From Paenibacillus lupini (GTDB lineage: Bacteria > Bacillota > Bacilli > Paenibacillales > Paenibacillaceae), in NCBI RefSeq assembly GCF_011761355.1, contig NZ_JAASRW010000001.1, positions 496,001 to 560,000 of the forward strand: a DNA stretch of 64,000 nucleotides, read 5' to 3'. Shown here piece after piece: positions 15,866 through 24,936 of this stretch. The translations under genes were made by a program, and so were the position numbers. The first letter of the stretch is position 1; every line of letters starts with the position of its first letter. The notes below the pieces were generated by a model. That model was not told the DNA's origin and did no database searches. It was given only the letters and a program-made list of their open reading frames with translations.

Positions 15866-17353
15866 ATGCAGCAAGCGCAAAATAACTCTCCAACCGGGGG
15901 CATTCGGGTGGGAGTACAGAAATTTGGACGTTTTCTAAGCGGCATGGTCATGCCCAATATTGGCGCTTTTATAGCATGGGGTATTATAACGGCGTTGTTC
16001 ATTCCTACGGGATGGCTGCCGAATGAAACTCTTGCAAAGCTTGTTGATCCGATTATCAAATATCTGCTGCCGCTCTTGATCGGGTATACCGGCGGCACGA
16101 TGGTTCATAAGCAGCGCGGCGGTGTAATTGGTGCTCTAATGACAATGGGCATTATCGTCGGTACAGATATCCCGATGTTCCTTGGAGCTATGATTTGCGG
16201 ACCACTCGCCGCATGGGTGCTGAAGCAATTCGATAAATCGATCGAGGGGAAAATCAAGTCCGGCTTTGAAATGCTGGTGAACAACTTCTCACTTGGTATT
16301 ATCGGCGCCATACTTACTTTAATTTCTTATTCCGGTGTAGGACCCGTAATCGAACAACTAACCAAAATTTTATCGGACGGCGTGGAATTCCTGGTTAATC
16401 ATAACTTGATTCCGCTGGCCAACATTATTATTGAGCCTGCAAAAATTCTGTTCCTCAACAATGCCATTAACCATGGCGTGCTGAGTCCAATTGCCTTAGA
16501 AGAAGCTTCACGTACAGGCAAGTCCATTCTCTTCATGCTCGAGTCCAATCCAGGCCCGGGTCTTGGCATCCTGCTTGCCTACATGATTGCAGGCCGGGGT
16601 ACAGCGAAGCAATCCGCTTCCGGCGCAGCGATCATTCATTTCTTCGGCGGGATTCATGAGATTTACTTCCCGTATATTCTGATGAACCCGCGTTTGATTT
16701 TGGCTGTAATTGCTGGCGGCGTAACCGGTACCTTGACATTCTCGATGTTTGGCGCGGGTCTTGTCGCACCACCATCGCCGGGCAGTATCTTTGCTTACGT
16801 TGCAATGGCTCCAAAAGGCGGTCTTCTGGCAGCCTTGAGCGGCGTAGTAACAGTTGCCATCGTTTCGTTTATTTTTGCGGCTCTGCTGCTCAAGACATCC
16901 AAGAAAGAAGTTGAGGATGAGGATGGGTTGGAAGAGGCTTCGGCAAAAATGAAGCAAATGAAGGCGGCAGGCAATACAGCTGCAGCAGCAAATGTGGTTG
17001 CCGTAAGTGCACCTTCGGAAGCCGGTGAACAAGACATTCAGCCTACTGAAGCTGCGAATGATACGCACAAAGCCAAAGAAGATGTTCAAAAAATCGTCTT
17101 CTCGTGCGATGCCGGCATGGGCTCGAGCGCAATGGGGGCATCGATTCTTCGCAAGAAGATGAAAGCCGCAGGTTCGGATGTGACTGTCATCAATACGGCT
17201 ATCAGTGATATTCCCGGCGATGCCGACATCGTTATCACTCATAAAACGCTGACAGAGCGGGCTATAATTCAGGCACCAAATGCTGAACATATCTCGATTG
17301 ATAATTTCTTGAAAAGCCCGGAGTACGACAAGCTTGTAGACCGGCTTTCGTAA
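15866..17353 (+). CDS. mtlA: Mannitol PTS transporter, EIICB component
   Basis: 495 residues. The N-terminal membrane EIIC domain covers about residues 1-345, with the conserved GIHEIYFPY motif and NHG. An Ala/Glu-rich linker of about 60 residues follows, then a cytosolic EIIB domain (about 408-495) whose phosphorylated Cys is near residue 414 (VFSCDAGMGSSAMGAS). It imports mannitol and converts it to mannitol 1-phosphate. The EIIA domain is not fused but is encoded by mtlF downstream, as in Bacillus and Geobacillus. Strong ribosome binding site GAGGAGGAAC. Confidence 0.96.
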   Translation: MQQAQNNSPTGGIRVGVQKFGRFLSGMVMPNIGAFIAWGIITALFIPTGWLPNETLAKLVDPIIKYLLPLLIGYTGGTMVHKQRGGVIGALMTMGIIVGTDIPMFLGAMICGPLAAWVLKQFDKSIEGKIKSGFEMLVNNFSLGIIGAILTLISYSGVGPVIEQLTKILSDGVEFLVNHNLIPLANIIIEPAKILFLNNAINHGVLSPIALEEASRTGKSILFMLESNPGPGLGILLAYMIAGRGTAKQSASGAAIIHFFGGIHEIYFPYILMNPRLILAVIAGGVTGTLTFSMFGAGLVAPPSPGSIFAYVAMAPKGGLLAALSGVVTVAIVSFIFAALLLKTSKKEVEDEDGLEEASAKMKQMKAAGNTAAAANVVAVSAPSEAGEQDIQPTEAANDTHKAKEDVQKIVFSCDAGMGSSAMGASILRKKMKAAGSDVTVINTAISDIPGDADIVITHKTLTERAIIQAPNAEHISIDNFLKSPEYDKLVDRLS

Positions 17354-17438
17354 CGGATCCTTTCTCATCAAGGCTGCCTGCGCTGGAGATTATTTTCCGG
17401 CGCCGGGGCCATTCTATCGTTATAGGAAGGTTTTGTGA

Positions 17439-19517
17439 ATGCGTATATCCAGCCGGTCACGCCGTATTCTAGAGCTGCTGCTTCGGAATGATCAAGATCT
17501 GACAGCGGCACAAATTGCGTCAGAGATTCAAGTTAGTTCAAGAACAGTTCATCGTGAATTGGAAGCGGTCGAGGACATTCTGTGCACGCAAGGTGTTGAA
17601 CTGATCAAGAAATCGGGTTCAGGCATTCGGCTGCAGGGTGACAAGGCTGCGCTTAATAGATTAGCTCAACTCGTCACCGTGTCGGAGGATATCGAACTTT
17701 CTCAAGAGGAAAGACAAATTTACCTGCTATGTTTACTTCTCGAGAGCGCCGAGCCGGTCAAACTATTCACATTAGCGCATGAATTGAAGGTGACGATGCC
17801 TACCGTAGCGCATGATCTGGATGATCTTAGCGATTGGGTGCGGAAATTCGAGGTTACCTTGACCCGTAGAAGGGGTTATGGCATAGAGCTTTCCGGCGAG
17901 GAGGAGCAACAGCGAGAGATGATTCGTCAAGTCATCAAGTCACGATTTGATGATACGGAGCTGATCTCAAGCCGTAACGAGCCTCCGGCTCATCCGCTTG
18001 ACCGCAGGTTGTTTGCCATTGCGGGTCAATCGAAAATAGAAGCCGTCGAGAAGATCTTATGGAGCTGGGAAGAGCATGGAGGCAGCCACTTAAGCGAGGA
18101 TGCTTATACAGATTTGCTAATCAGGCTGTCTATTGCCTTGCAGCGAATCCAGACGGGGAAAACCGTTAAAGTATTTTCCGTCGTCTATCAGGGCAATAGC
18201 TTGGTAGTACCTCATGAGTCTGATACGGTGTACCTCACGAATCGGTTAGCGGAGCTTACGGAACAGGATTTTACGCCGGAGGAGACGGCTTATATCGGCA
18301 GACTGCTTCGTTCAGCGCAGACAGAGGATCTCTTGGTGCTGCCGGCGGATGACCTGGCCTTAACCGAGATGGTGCGTTCTCTTATCGAGCACGTCCAGAA
18401 CGCAGTCGGGGCCGAATACAACAAGGATCGTTCTCTACGGGATGGACTAATCCTTCATTTGAAGGATGCCTTGCAGCGGCTCGACGAAGGGACGAATATC
18501 CGCAATCCGCTTCTTGATCAAATAAAGAAGGATTACAAATCGCTGTTTGTCATCGTTCGCGAAGCGGCAAATGATGTTCTCTCGGATGTTGTTGTGCCGG
18601 ATGAGGAAATCGGTTTCCTGGTCATGCATTTCGGAGCATCGCTGGAGCGGCTGAAGCAGCTGCGGCACAATGTTCGTGCCATTCTGGTCTGTTCCAGCGG
18701 AATCGGATCCTCTAAGCTTCTGCAGATCCGTCTGCAGAAGGAACTGCCGGAGATTCATATCGTCGACCGCGTGTCTTGGTATGAAGCTTCACGGACGGAG
18801 AAAGAAAAATACGATCTGATTATTTCTACGGTGGATCTGCCTCTTGCCAGCGAGCAGTATATCAAGGTCAGCCCACTATTGACGCAGGCAGAGGTGGACA
18901 GACTGCGGTCTTTTATCCAAATCGGACTGGGCCATTCGCGAGAAGGTATTCTTGTCAGGGAAGAGAAGATCGGGGCAGAAGCCTCGACCTTCGAACAATT
19001 GGTCAGTCTTAAGACCACGCTGGACGAGATGGTGAGTTTGATCGGGCGCTTTGAGGTTGTGCAAATCAAGAAACAGAGCGGAGATTTGCCCGTTATTCTG
19101 CAAGAAGCCTGCTCACATGAAGAAGCCAAAGGCGTGCTTGCAGATGCTGGCTTGGTAGCTCAGCGGCTTATACAGCGCGAACAAAGCGGTAGTCAGATGA
19201 TACCGGGAACGGCGGTTGCCTTATTTCATACCCGCGGTGAAGAGATTATACGTTCTTCGTTGTCATTATACCGATTGGAAAATTCACTTATCATCGAAAC
19301 GGCATCGCCGTCGCGGTTAAGTCATTTTTTGTTAATGCTGGCACCACGAACCTTATCCAAGGAAGTGCTTGAGGTATTAAGCGAAATAAGCGCCATGCTG
19401 CTTGATACGGTCATGATTGATTTGCTTGAGGCCGGCAATGAAGCAGAAATTCGAGACTATTTAACCATACATCTAAGACAGTTTTTCAATATAAAAGCGG
19501 AAGCGAGTGACGTATAA
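17439..19517 (+). CDS. mtlR: Mannitol operon transcriptional activator MtlR (BglG/PRD family)
   Basis: 692 residues, usual MtlR length. Order: N-terminal helix-turn-helix domains (about 1-150, with AAQIASEIQVSSRTVHREL), two PTS regulation domains (about 180-400; PRD2 includes EEIGFLVMHFGASLERL with a conserved His), an EIIB-gat-like domain (about 403-490, Cys in ILVCSSGIGSSK), and a C-terminal EIIA-like domain (about 540-690, His in ALFHTRGEE). In bacilli it activates mtl transcription when phosphorylated in PRD2 by HPr and dephosphorylated in its EII-like domains, i.e. when mannitol is being imported. The stop overlaps the mtlF start (TAATG). Confidence 0.95.
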   Translation: MRISSRSRRILELLLRNDQDLTAAQIASEIQVSSRTVHRELEAVEDILCTQGVELIKKSGSGIRLQGDKAALNRLAQLVTVSEDIELSQEERQIYLLCLLLESAEPVKLFTLAHELKVTMPTVAHDLDDLSDWVRKFEVTLTRRRGYGIELSGEEEQQREMIRQVIKSRFDDTELISSRNEPPAHPLDRRLFAIAGQSKIEAVEKILWSWEEHGGSHLSEDAYTDLLIRLSIALQRIQTGKTVKVFSVVYQGNSLVVPHESDTVYLTNRLAELTEQDFTPEETAYIGRLLRSAQTEDLLVLPADDLALTEMVRSLIEHVQNAVGAEYNKDRSLRDGLILHLKDALQRLDEGTNIRNPLLDQIKKDYKSLFVIVREAANDVLSDVVVPDEEIGFLVMHFGASLERLKQLRHNVRAILVCSSGIGSSKLLQIRLQKELPEIHIVDRVSWYEASRTEKEKYDLIISTVDLPLASEQYIKVSPLLTQAEVDRLRSFIQIGLGHSREGILVREEKIGAEASTFEQLVSLKTTLDEMVSLIGRFEVVQIKKQSGDLPVILQEACSHEEAKGVLADAGLVAQRLIQREQSGSQMIPGTAVALFHTRGEEIIRSSLSLYRLENSLIIETASPSRLSHFLLMLAPRTLSKEVLEVLSEISAMLLDTVMIDLLEAGNEAEIRDYLTIHLRQFFNIKAEASDV

Positions 19518-19951
19518 TGAGTATTTTATCTACAGATAAAGTGAAATTGAATGCGGCGGTAAAGGACAAATATGAAGCTGTTCGTATAGCCGGTCAATTG
19601 CTGGTCAATGCGGGCCATGCTGATCCAAGCTATGTTGAAAGCATGGTTGTTCGTGAGCAATCTCTCTCCACTTACATGGGCGGCGGCCTTGCTATTCCTC
19701 ACGGGACAAACGAATCGAAGGGCTCGATTAAGTCGACGGGCTTGTCCATCGTTCAAATCCCGGAAGGAGTGGACTTTGGCGAAGGAAACATCGCGCATCT
19801 GATTATTGGAATTGCGGCTTCAGGAGACGATCATCTGGATATTCTTACGAACGTAGCGATGATTTGCTCCGATGATGACAGTCTGGAACGGATTTTGAAA
19901 GCTTCCACAGCTGAAGAAATGATTGAAATCTTCGAAAGCGGGATGGAATAA
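19517..19951 (+). CDS. mtlF: Mannitol PTS EIIA component
   Basis: 144 residues, EIIA of the mannitol/fructose family. The phosphorylated His is residue 62 in GLAIPHGTNESKG. It carries phosphate from HPr to the EIIB domain of MtlA. Start and stop each overlap the neighbouring genes by one base (TAATG), so mtlR, mtlF and mtlD are translationally coupled. Confidence 0.96.
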   Translation: MSILSTDKVKLNAAVKDKYEAVRIAGQLLVNAGHADPSYVESMVVREQSLSTYMGGGLAIPHGTNESKGSIKSTGLSIVQIPEGVDFGEGNIAHLIIGIAASGDDHLDILTNVAMICSDDDSLERILKASTAEEMIEIFESGME

Positions 19952-21102
19952 TGAAAGCATTGCATTTTGGAGCGGGTAACATTGGACGCGGATTTATCGG
20001 ATTGCTTCTGTCGCAGTCGGGATACGAAGTGATCTTCTCCGACGTGAACCAGGCGCTTGTCGCCGAACTTCAGAAGCGCGGAGCTTATACGGTGACGCTC
20101 GCTAATGCTGACAAGGATCAGCTGCAGGTAAAAGGCGTAACGGCCATCGACGGGACAAGAATTGACGAGGTGGCGGCAGCAGTGGCAGAAGCCGATTTGG
20201 TGACCACAGCCGTAGGCGTCAATATCTTAAAGCATATTGCTGCGGGTATTGCCCGTGGTATCGAGAAGCGATTGGAAAGCGGAAAGGGCCCGCTGCATAT
20301 CATCGCATGCGAGAATGCGATAGGCGGCAGCACTCAATTGAAAGAGCATGTATACGGGCATCTGGATGCAGAGACACAAGCAAAAGCGTCCGAATGGATT
20401 GCTTTTCCCGATGCGGCTGTAGACCGGATTGTTCCCATCCAGCATCATGAGGACCTTCTTGCGGTAACGGTTGAGCCGTTCTATGAGTGGGTTGTAGACG
20501 AATCGGCGATGTTCGAAGGGTACAAACCGGTGGAAGGCATCCATTACGTCAGTAATTTGATGCCTTACATCGAGCGCAAATTGTTCACCGTAAACACGGG
20601 ACACTGTGCTGCTGCCTACTTGGGAAGCCTTCAAGGTTATGAGACCATTCAGCAGGCAATGGCCGATGAGGTCATCACAGACGTAGTGAAGGCGACGCTG
20701 AAGGAAACGGGCGCTGTTCTGGTTGCCCAATATGGTTTTGATCAAACTGAGCATGACCAATATATCGAGAAAATTATCGGACGATTCCGTAATGATCAGC
20801 TGACAGACGAGGTTACTCGCGTCGGACGGTCTCCTATCCGTAAGCTGTCGCCCAATGACCGTCTTGTGAGGCCTGCTTTACAGGCCCATGAGAAAGGAAT
20901 GAGGCCTATATATTTGGCAAAAGTAATGGCGGCGGCGCTTTGTTTCCATAACGCCGATGATCCAGAAGCTGTCGAGCTGCAGCAATCGATTAAGGAGAAG
21001 GGTGTCGGGAAAACCGTTTCAGACTATACTTCTATTCCGGAGGGACATCCGGTCTATGAATTGATTATGAAAAGCTACGATGCCCTTGCAGACCAGGCGT
21101 AA
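19951..21102 (+). CDS. mtlD: Mannitol-1-phosphate 5-dehydrogenase
   Basis: 383 residues, normal length. N-terminal Rossmann fold with FGAGNIGRGFIG, and the family's catalytic-domain motif (NTGHCAAAYLG, near residue 210-220). It oxidises mannitol 1-phosphate to fructose 6-phosphate with NAD. Coupled to mtlF upstream by TAATG; the Enzyme I gene follows after 30 bp. Confidence 0.97.
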   Translation: MKALHFGAGNIGRGFIGLLLSQSGYEVIFSDVNQALVAELQKRGAYTVTLANADKDQLQVKGVTAIDGTRIDEVAAAVAEADLVTTAVGVNILKHIAAGIARGIEKRLESGKGPLHIIACENAIGGSTQLKEHVYGHLDAETQAKASEWIAFPDAAVDRIVPIQHHEDLLAVTVEPFYEWVVDESAMFEGYKPVEGIHYVSNLMPYIERKLFTVNTGHCAAAYLGSLQGYETIQQAMADEVITDVVKATLKETGAVLVAQYGFDQTEHDQYIEKIIGRFRNDQLTDEVTRVGRSPIRKLSPNDRLVRPALQAHEKGMRPIYLAKVMAAALCFHNADDPEAVELQQSIKEKGVGKTVSDYTSIPEGHPVYELIMKSYDALADQA

Positions 21103-21132
21103 GAAAAAACAAACAGTAGAGAGGTATATCGT

Positions 21133-22851
21133 ATGGCAAATCTAATTACCGGTGTTGCTGCATCACCCGGAATAGCAATCACTAGGGCATTCCGGTACAC
21201 CAATACACCCTATATCCCGCAACAGCAAACCATAACAGACGCTGATGCAGAAGCGGGCCGCTTCCGGCAGGCGATCGAGAAAGCAAAAAGCGAGATTGAA
21301 GAGATCCGCTCTTTAACTGAGCAAAGATTAGGCGCGCAAAAAGCGGAAATATTTGAAGCCCATCTTTTTCTGCTGGAAGACCCTGACCTTGTGGATTCTG
21401 TACTCGATAAAATTACTGATGAAAAATCGAGCGCGGAATATGCATTATACGAAGTGACAGCAGGTGTTGTGGCGATGCTTCTTGAGCTTGACAATGAGAT
21501 GGTCCGCGAGCGTGCAGCTGATGTAAAAGACGTATCCGGGCGGCTAATGAGTCAGTTGATCGGCAAACCGTATGCCTCGTTGACTGGTATTTCCGAGGAG
21601 ACCATCATTCTGGCTGAGGACTTGACACCATCGGATACCGCGCAGCTGGATCTGAATTATATTCGCGGCTTTGTAACAGAAATCGGAAGCCGAACTTCAC
21701 ATTCCGCTATTATGGCCCGGTCCCTTGAGATCCCAGCGATTGTTGGCGCTGGCGCAGCATCTGCAGCGGTTGCGGATGGAGCCCTGGTCATTATGGATGC
21801 AACGGAAGGGAAAGTGATCGTCGATCCTTCGCAGGAAGTGCTGGCCCAATACCAAAAGAAAAAGCAGCAATATGATGTGCGCAGAGTACAGTTGAAACGT
21901 CTGGCGCAGCAGCCTTCCGTCACGGCGGATGGGGAGCATCTTGAGCTTGCAGCTAACATTGGCAGTATTGAAGACTTGGACAAAGTGCTGGAGAACGGTG
22001 CCGACGGCGTTGGTTTGTTCCGCACTGAGTTTCTCTACATGGGACGAAGCTCCTTCCCGACGGAAGAAGAGCAATTCCAAATTTATAAGCATGTGCTTGA
22101 GAAATTAAACGGCAAACGTGTCGTTATTCGTACGCTTGATATCGGCGGAGACAAGGAGCTTCCTTACCTGGAGCTGCCGAAGGAAAGCAATCCGTTCCTT
22201 GGACTTCGTGCGTTGCGGCTATGCCTCACGCGGGAAGACTTGTTCCGTACTCAGCTTCGGGCATTGCTGAGGGCAAGCGTATTCGGCAAGCTGAATATCA
22301 TGTTCCCGATGATTGCGCTACTTAGCGAGCTTCGCGAAGCGAAACGTATTCTTGAGGAAGAGCGCATGAAACTGGAGCAGGAAGGGGTACAAGTGTCTAA
22401 CTCAATCGAGGTAGGCATGATGATCGAGATTCCGGCCGCTGCAATTGGTGCCGATCATTTCGCGAAGGAAGTGGATTTCTTCAGCATCGGCACAAACGAC
22501 CTGATTCAGTATACGATGGCGGCAGACCGAATGAATGAATCGGTGGCTTACCTGTATCAGCCGTATCATCCTTCCATCTTGAGACTTGTGAATATGGTCA
22601 TTAAAGCAGCTGATCGGGCGGGCATTTGGACTGGCATGTGCGGAGAAATGGCTGGCGAACAAACGGCGATACCGCTTCTACTCGGGATGGGATTAAAAGA
22701 GTTCAGCATGAGTGCCGGTTCCATATTGCCTGCACGCGAGCTCGTGGGTCTTTTGTCCAAGCAGGAATGGGCAATGCTGTCGGAAGAAGCACTCGCCATG
22801 AGCACGCAGGAAGAAGTACAACAATTTGTCAAGCAAAGGAGAACATTATAA
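21133..22851 (+). CDS. ptsI: PTS Enzyme I (phosphoenolpyruvate-protein phosphotransferase)
   Basis: 572 residues, full-length EI. The N-terminal HPr-binding and phosphohistidine domains include active His190 (SRTSHSAIMARSLEIPAIVG); the C-terminal PEP-binding barrel has NIGS, GLFRTEFLYM, FFSIGTNDLIQYTMAADR and the catalytic Cys in GMCGEMAG. It transfers phosphate from PEP to HPr, starting all PTS transport. It sits inside the mannitol operon and before HPr, not in the usual separate ptsHI order. Whether this is the only EI of the cell or a dedicated copy cannot be told from this window. Confidence 0.96.
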   Translation: MANLITGVAASPGIAITRAFRYTNTPYIPQQQTITDADAEAGRFRQAIEKAKSEIEEIRSLTEQRLGAQKAEIFEAHLFLLEDPDLVDSVLDKITDEKSSAEYALYEVTAGVVAMLLELDNEMVRERAADVKDVSGRLMSQLIGKPYASLTGISEETIILAEDLTPSDTAQLDLNYIRGFVTEIGSRTSHSAIMARSLEIPAIVGAGAASAAVADGALVIMDATEGKVIVDPSQEVLAQYQKKKQQYDVRRVQLKRLAQQPSVTADGEHLELAANIGSIEDLDKVLENGADGVGLFRTEFLYMGRSSFPTEEEQFQIYKHVLEKLNGKRVVIRTLDIGGDKELPYLELPKESNPFLGLRALRLCLTREDLFRTQLRALLRASVFGKLNIMFPMIALLSELREAKRILEEERMKLEQEGVQVSNSIEVGMMIEIPAAAIGADHFAKEVDFFSIGTNDLIQYTMAADRMNESVAYLYQPYHPSILRLVNMVIKAADRAGIWTGMCGEMAGEQTAIPLLLGMGLKEFSMSAGSILPARELVGLLSKQEWAMLSEEALAMSTQEEVQQFVKQRRTL

Positions 22852-23114
22852 TGCAATCGCAAACGTATACTGTCATTCATCCGTCCGGGTTCCATGCCCG
22901 TCCGTCGAAGCTTTTTGTTCAAGCTGCAACGGAGTTCCCTTGCAGCGTTAAGCTGATTAAAGGCACAAAAAAAGTGAACGGTAAAAGCTCACTTGGCTTA
23001 TTGACTTTGGGCTTGGCAAAAGGCGATGAGGTTACGCTGGAAGTAGACGGAGAGCGTGAGGAAGAAGCGCTTAGCGTGCTTGGCGCTATGTTGACCAAGA
23101 TTTACGAAGAGTAG
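22851..23114 (+). CDS. ptsH: Phosphocarrier protein HPr
   Basis: 87 residues. Active His15 (PSGFHARPSK) and regulatory Ser46 (NGKSSLGLL) sit at exactly the canonical positions, so both PEP-dependent transfer and HPr-kinase/CcpA signalling should be possible. ATG at 22851 is the last base of the ptsI stop (TAATG) and follows AAAGGAGAAC; an upstream extension of the frame lies wholly inside ptsI and is not real. Last gene of the mannitol operon. Confidence 0.96.
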   Translation: MQSQTYTVIHPSGFHARPSKLFVQAATEFPCSVKLIKGTKKVNGKSSLGLLTLGLAKGDEVTLEVDGEREEEALSVLGAMLTKIYEE

Positions 23115-23127
23115 GGTGAATACTGCA

Positions 23128-23178
23128 GGGGGTGTCTCATAAGTCATTAATATGACGATGGGGCACCCTTTTGTTTTT
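23128..23178 (+). terminator. Terminator of the mannitol PTS operon
   Basis: GGGGTGTCTCAT / ATGGGGCACCC arms enclose an inner GTCAT-TAAT-ATGAC hairpin and are followed by TTTTGTTTTTTGG. Confidence 0.7.
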
Positions 23179-23284
23179 TGGTTAACCAGCAAAAACTACA
23201 CATTTAAATGTTCTTCCGATCGACTAGACAGACCCTTTTTGTATGGGTAGACAAGCTGAAATACGGCGAGCAGCGCTAGAATTC

Positions 23285-23337
23285 TTGACAACCGAATCTA
23301 ATTTAATTAATATCTAATTAGATACTAGTTAAATTAG
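23285..23337 (+). promoter_or_regulatory. Promoter with palindromic operator upstream of DUF2087 gene
   Basis: TTGACA (23285-23290), 17 bp, TAATAT (23308-23313). A perfect 12-bp palindrome ATCTAATTAGAT (23312-23323) overlaps the -10 and start site, and is flanked by a second inverted pair CTAATTTAA (23298-23306) / TTAAATTAG (23329-23337). The arrangement suggests repression by a dimeric regulator, perhaps the product itself. Confidence 0.6.
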
Positions 23338-23353
23338 TTGGAGGGTACATTAA

Positions 23354-23680
23354 ATGTCGGAACAAGTTACAAACGAATGGTCCAAAAATGAGAAGTTGAA
23401 GAACGCCGTCCTGCGGAATTTTTTCACCGAGCAAGGCAGTATAAAGCAGCTTCCATCCCAACTGAAAAAAAGGTTAATTGTACTCGAGCATTTAGCCAAC
23501 CAGCTTAATGCCAATATTAAGTACACTGAAAAAGAAATAAACGAATTCATTAGGCCTTTCAATGAAGACTTCGCTACGATACGCAGGGAACTTTTTATAC
23601 ACAAATTTGTAAACCGAAATAATGATATATACGAAGTAAACGAACCTGGAGAATGGCGGGATTGGAAAACGCTCAAGTAG
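23354..23680 (+). CDS. DUF2087 domain protein, putative DNA-binding regulator
   Basis: 108 residues with the DUF2087 pattern: LRNFFTEQGSIKQLPSQLKKR, LEHLANQ, YTEKEINEFIRPFNEDFATIRRELF. The fold is a small winged-helix-like unit, often found alone or fused to transcriptional regulators; its target is unknown. GGAGGG lies before ATG. Palindromic operator sequences in its promoter fit a self-regulating small repressor (inference). Neighbours do not indicate a pathway. Confidence 0.8.
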   Translation: MSEQVTNEWSKNEKLKNAVLRNFFTEQGSIKQLPSQLKKRLIVLEHLANQLNANIKYTEKEINEFIRPFNEDFATIRRELFIHKFVNRNNDIYEVNEPGEWRDWKTLK

Positions 23681-23745
23681 CTGCGTGTTCTACTGGATTA
23701 ATATGGTATTATGGATTGGAGATGACGATTGGATAGGAGGATTAT

Positions 23746-23901
23746 ATGAGTATCATTCTTATTATTGCGTTCGTTATTATCACTTTAGGCATAATTAGTA
23801 TTGATGGGAAGTTGAAGAAACGTTTAGATAATGATGAGCGAATCATTGAACGGCTTGAAATTATAATTCATAATCAAAAGGAAAAGGAAAAGATGGAGTG
23901 A
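23746..23901 (+). CDS. Small single-pass membrane protein, 51 aa
   Basis: ATG with GGAGG 5 bp upstream. N-terminal hydrophobic segment of about 17 residues (SIILIIAFVIITLGIIS) followed by a highly charged helix (KKRLDNDERIIERLE) likely to form a coiled coil. The shape resembles small membrane or phage-shock-type adaptors common in Bacillales, but no named family is recognised. It is followed by a short hairpin (CTCCATC-type, 23893-23918) with a T run. Confidence 0.65.
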   Translation: MSIILIIAFVIITLGIISIDGKLKKRLDNDERIIERLEIIIHNQKEKEKME

Positions 23902-23925
23902 AATTGCTCCATCGTTTTTTTATTG
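23893..23925 (+). terminator. Short terminator after the 51-aa gene
   Basis: GATGGAG (23892-23898) / CTCCATC (23907-23913) with an 8-nt loop, then GTTTTTTTATT. Confidence 0.75.
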
Positions 23926-23967
23926 GATTAAAAATAAATGAAAAATGACCGAACAGGTTGTGGTGAG

Positions 23968-24672
23968 ATGATCTATATAACGGGAGACATTCATGGAACA
24001 ATCAGTGTTGCCAAACGTTTAAATATTAAAAACTTCCCGAAACAACGTATGTTAACAAAACAGGATTACGTAATTATCACAGGAGATTTCGGTTTAGTAT
24101 GGAAGCTTGACGCTGAAGATAAATTCTGGCTAAAGTGGCTCAATAAACAAAAAACATTCACCACACTTTTCATTGATGGTAATCATGAGAATTTTGATCT
24201 ATTAGAGAGTGCCTATCCTATAGAAGAGTGGAATGGTGGAAAAGTTCATAAGATTAACGACAGTGTTTTTCACCTAATGAGAGGGCAAGTATTTCATATA
24301 GATGGTTTGAAATTCTTCACTTTCGGTGGTGCTGCTTCACATGACAAGGAATATCGTACAGAGGGAAAATCTTGGTGGAGTAGAGAGATGCCTTCAGAGG
24401 CTGAATATGAAGAGGGAATTCAAAATCTTGATAGGCATAACTGGGCCGTTGATTATGTCTTAACACATACATGCTCAGTTGATGCTTTGGAGTGGCTTAC
24501 ACACAGATTTGGTTTAAAATATGAGGTAGATCATATGCATAGTTACTTTCAAGTAATTCAGAAACGCCTCAAATATCGTAAATGGTACTTTGGGCATTTT
24601 CATCAAGATACTGAACTAACGCATAATCAACGTTTAGTCCATAACGATATTATTGAAGTAAATGGAAACTGA
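23968..24672 (+). CDS. Metallophosphoesterase, calcineurin-like
   Basis: About 234 residues. Metal ligands in order: TGDIHG (residues 4-9 from this start), GDFGLVW, DGNHENFD, THTCS and GHFHQD. The family covers phosphodiesterases and protein phosphatases; members of this subgroup often occur in phages and accessory regions, substrate unknown. The start at 23968 (MIYITGDIHG) is chosen from family alignment; the frame continues upstream to ATG 23938, with no clear binding site for either. Codon use is more AT-rich than the pts genes, suggesting accessory DNA. Confidence 0.75.
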   Translation: MIYITGDIHGTISVAKRLNIKNFPKQRMLTKQDYVIITGDFGLVWKLDAEDKFWLKWLNKQKTFTTLFIDGNHENFDLLESAYPIEEWNGGKVHKINDSVFHLMRGQVFHIDGLKFFTFGGAASHDKEYRTEGKSWWSREMPSEAEYEEGIQNLDRHNWAVDYVLTHTCSVDALEWLTHRFGLKYEVDHMHSYFQVIQKRLKYRKWYFGHFHQDTELTHNQRLVHNDIIEVNGN

Positions 24673-24936
24673 ATTTCAAGGAGCAGTCAAAATAAATACT
24701 TTAGAAACAAAACCCTCAAGTAGATCTGATTTTAGGCCTATTGGCGAATCGGAGAAAAACACAAAATTTGCTGATTTAATAGTTGATGGGAAATCGCTTT
24801 GTAGGTTAGCACATTTGGAACTGCAGGAATTCAATAATTAGTAACTCAAGGCGAAAGGAATATTTGGATTGAATAAGTAAAAGAAATAAGTGCTCATAAT
24901 GGTCCCTACATTCGTTTTGAACTAGGACTCGCAAAG
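24662..24936 (+). pseudogene. Degraded coding stretch upstream of DUF3885 gene
   Basis: A 59-codon frame from ATG 24662 (ending TAG 24839) contains RPIGESEKNTKFADLIVDGKSL-like protein sequence that looks like the start of a longer cytosolic protein and then stops. After it, the frame of the next gene runs open from 24877 (VKEISAHNGPYIRFELGLAK) with no start codon, directly behind TAA at 24874. The stretch reads as the remains of one or two genes. Alternative: the first 59 codons are a genuine small gene. Confidence 0.4.

Noticed and set aside
16508..17371. 287-codon minus-strand open frame opposite mtlA
   Set aside because: Lies wholly antisense to a well-supported gene, Cys/His/Arg-rich composition typical of shadow frames, no binding site.
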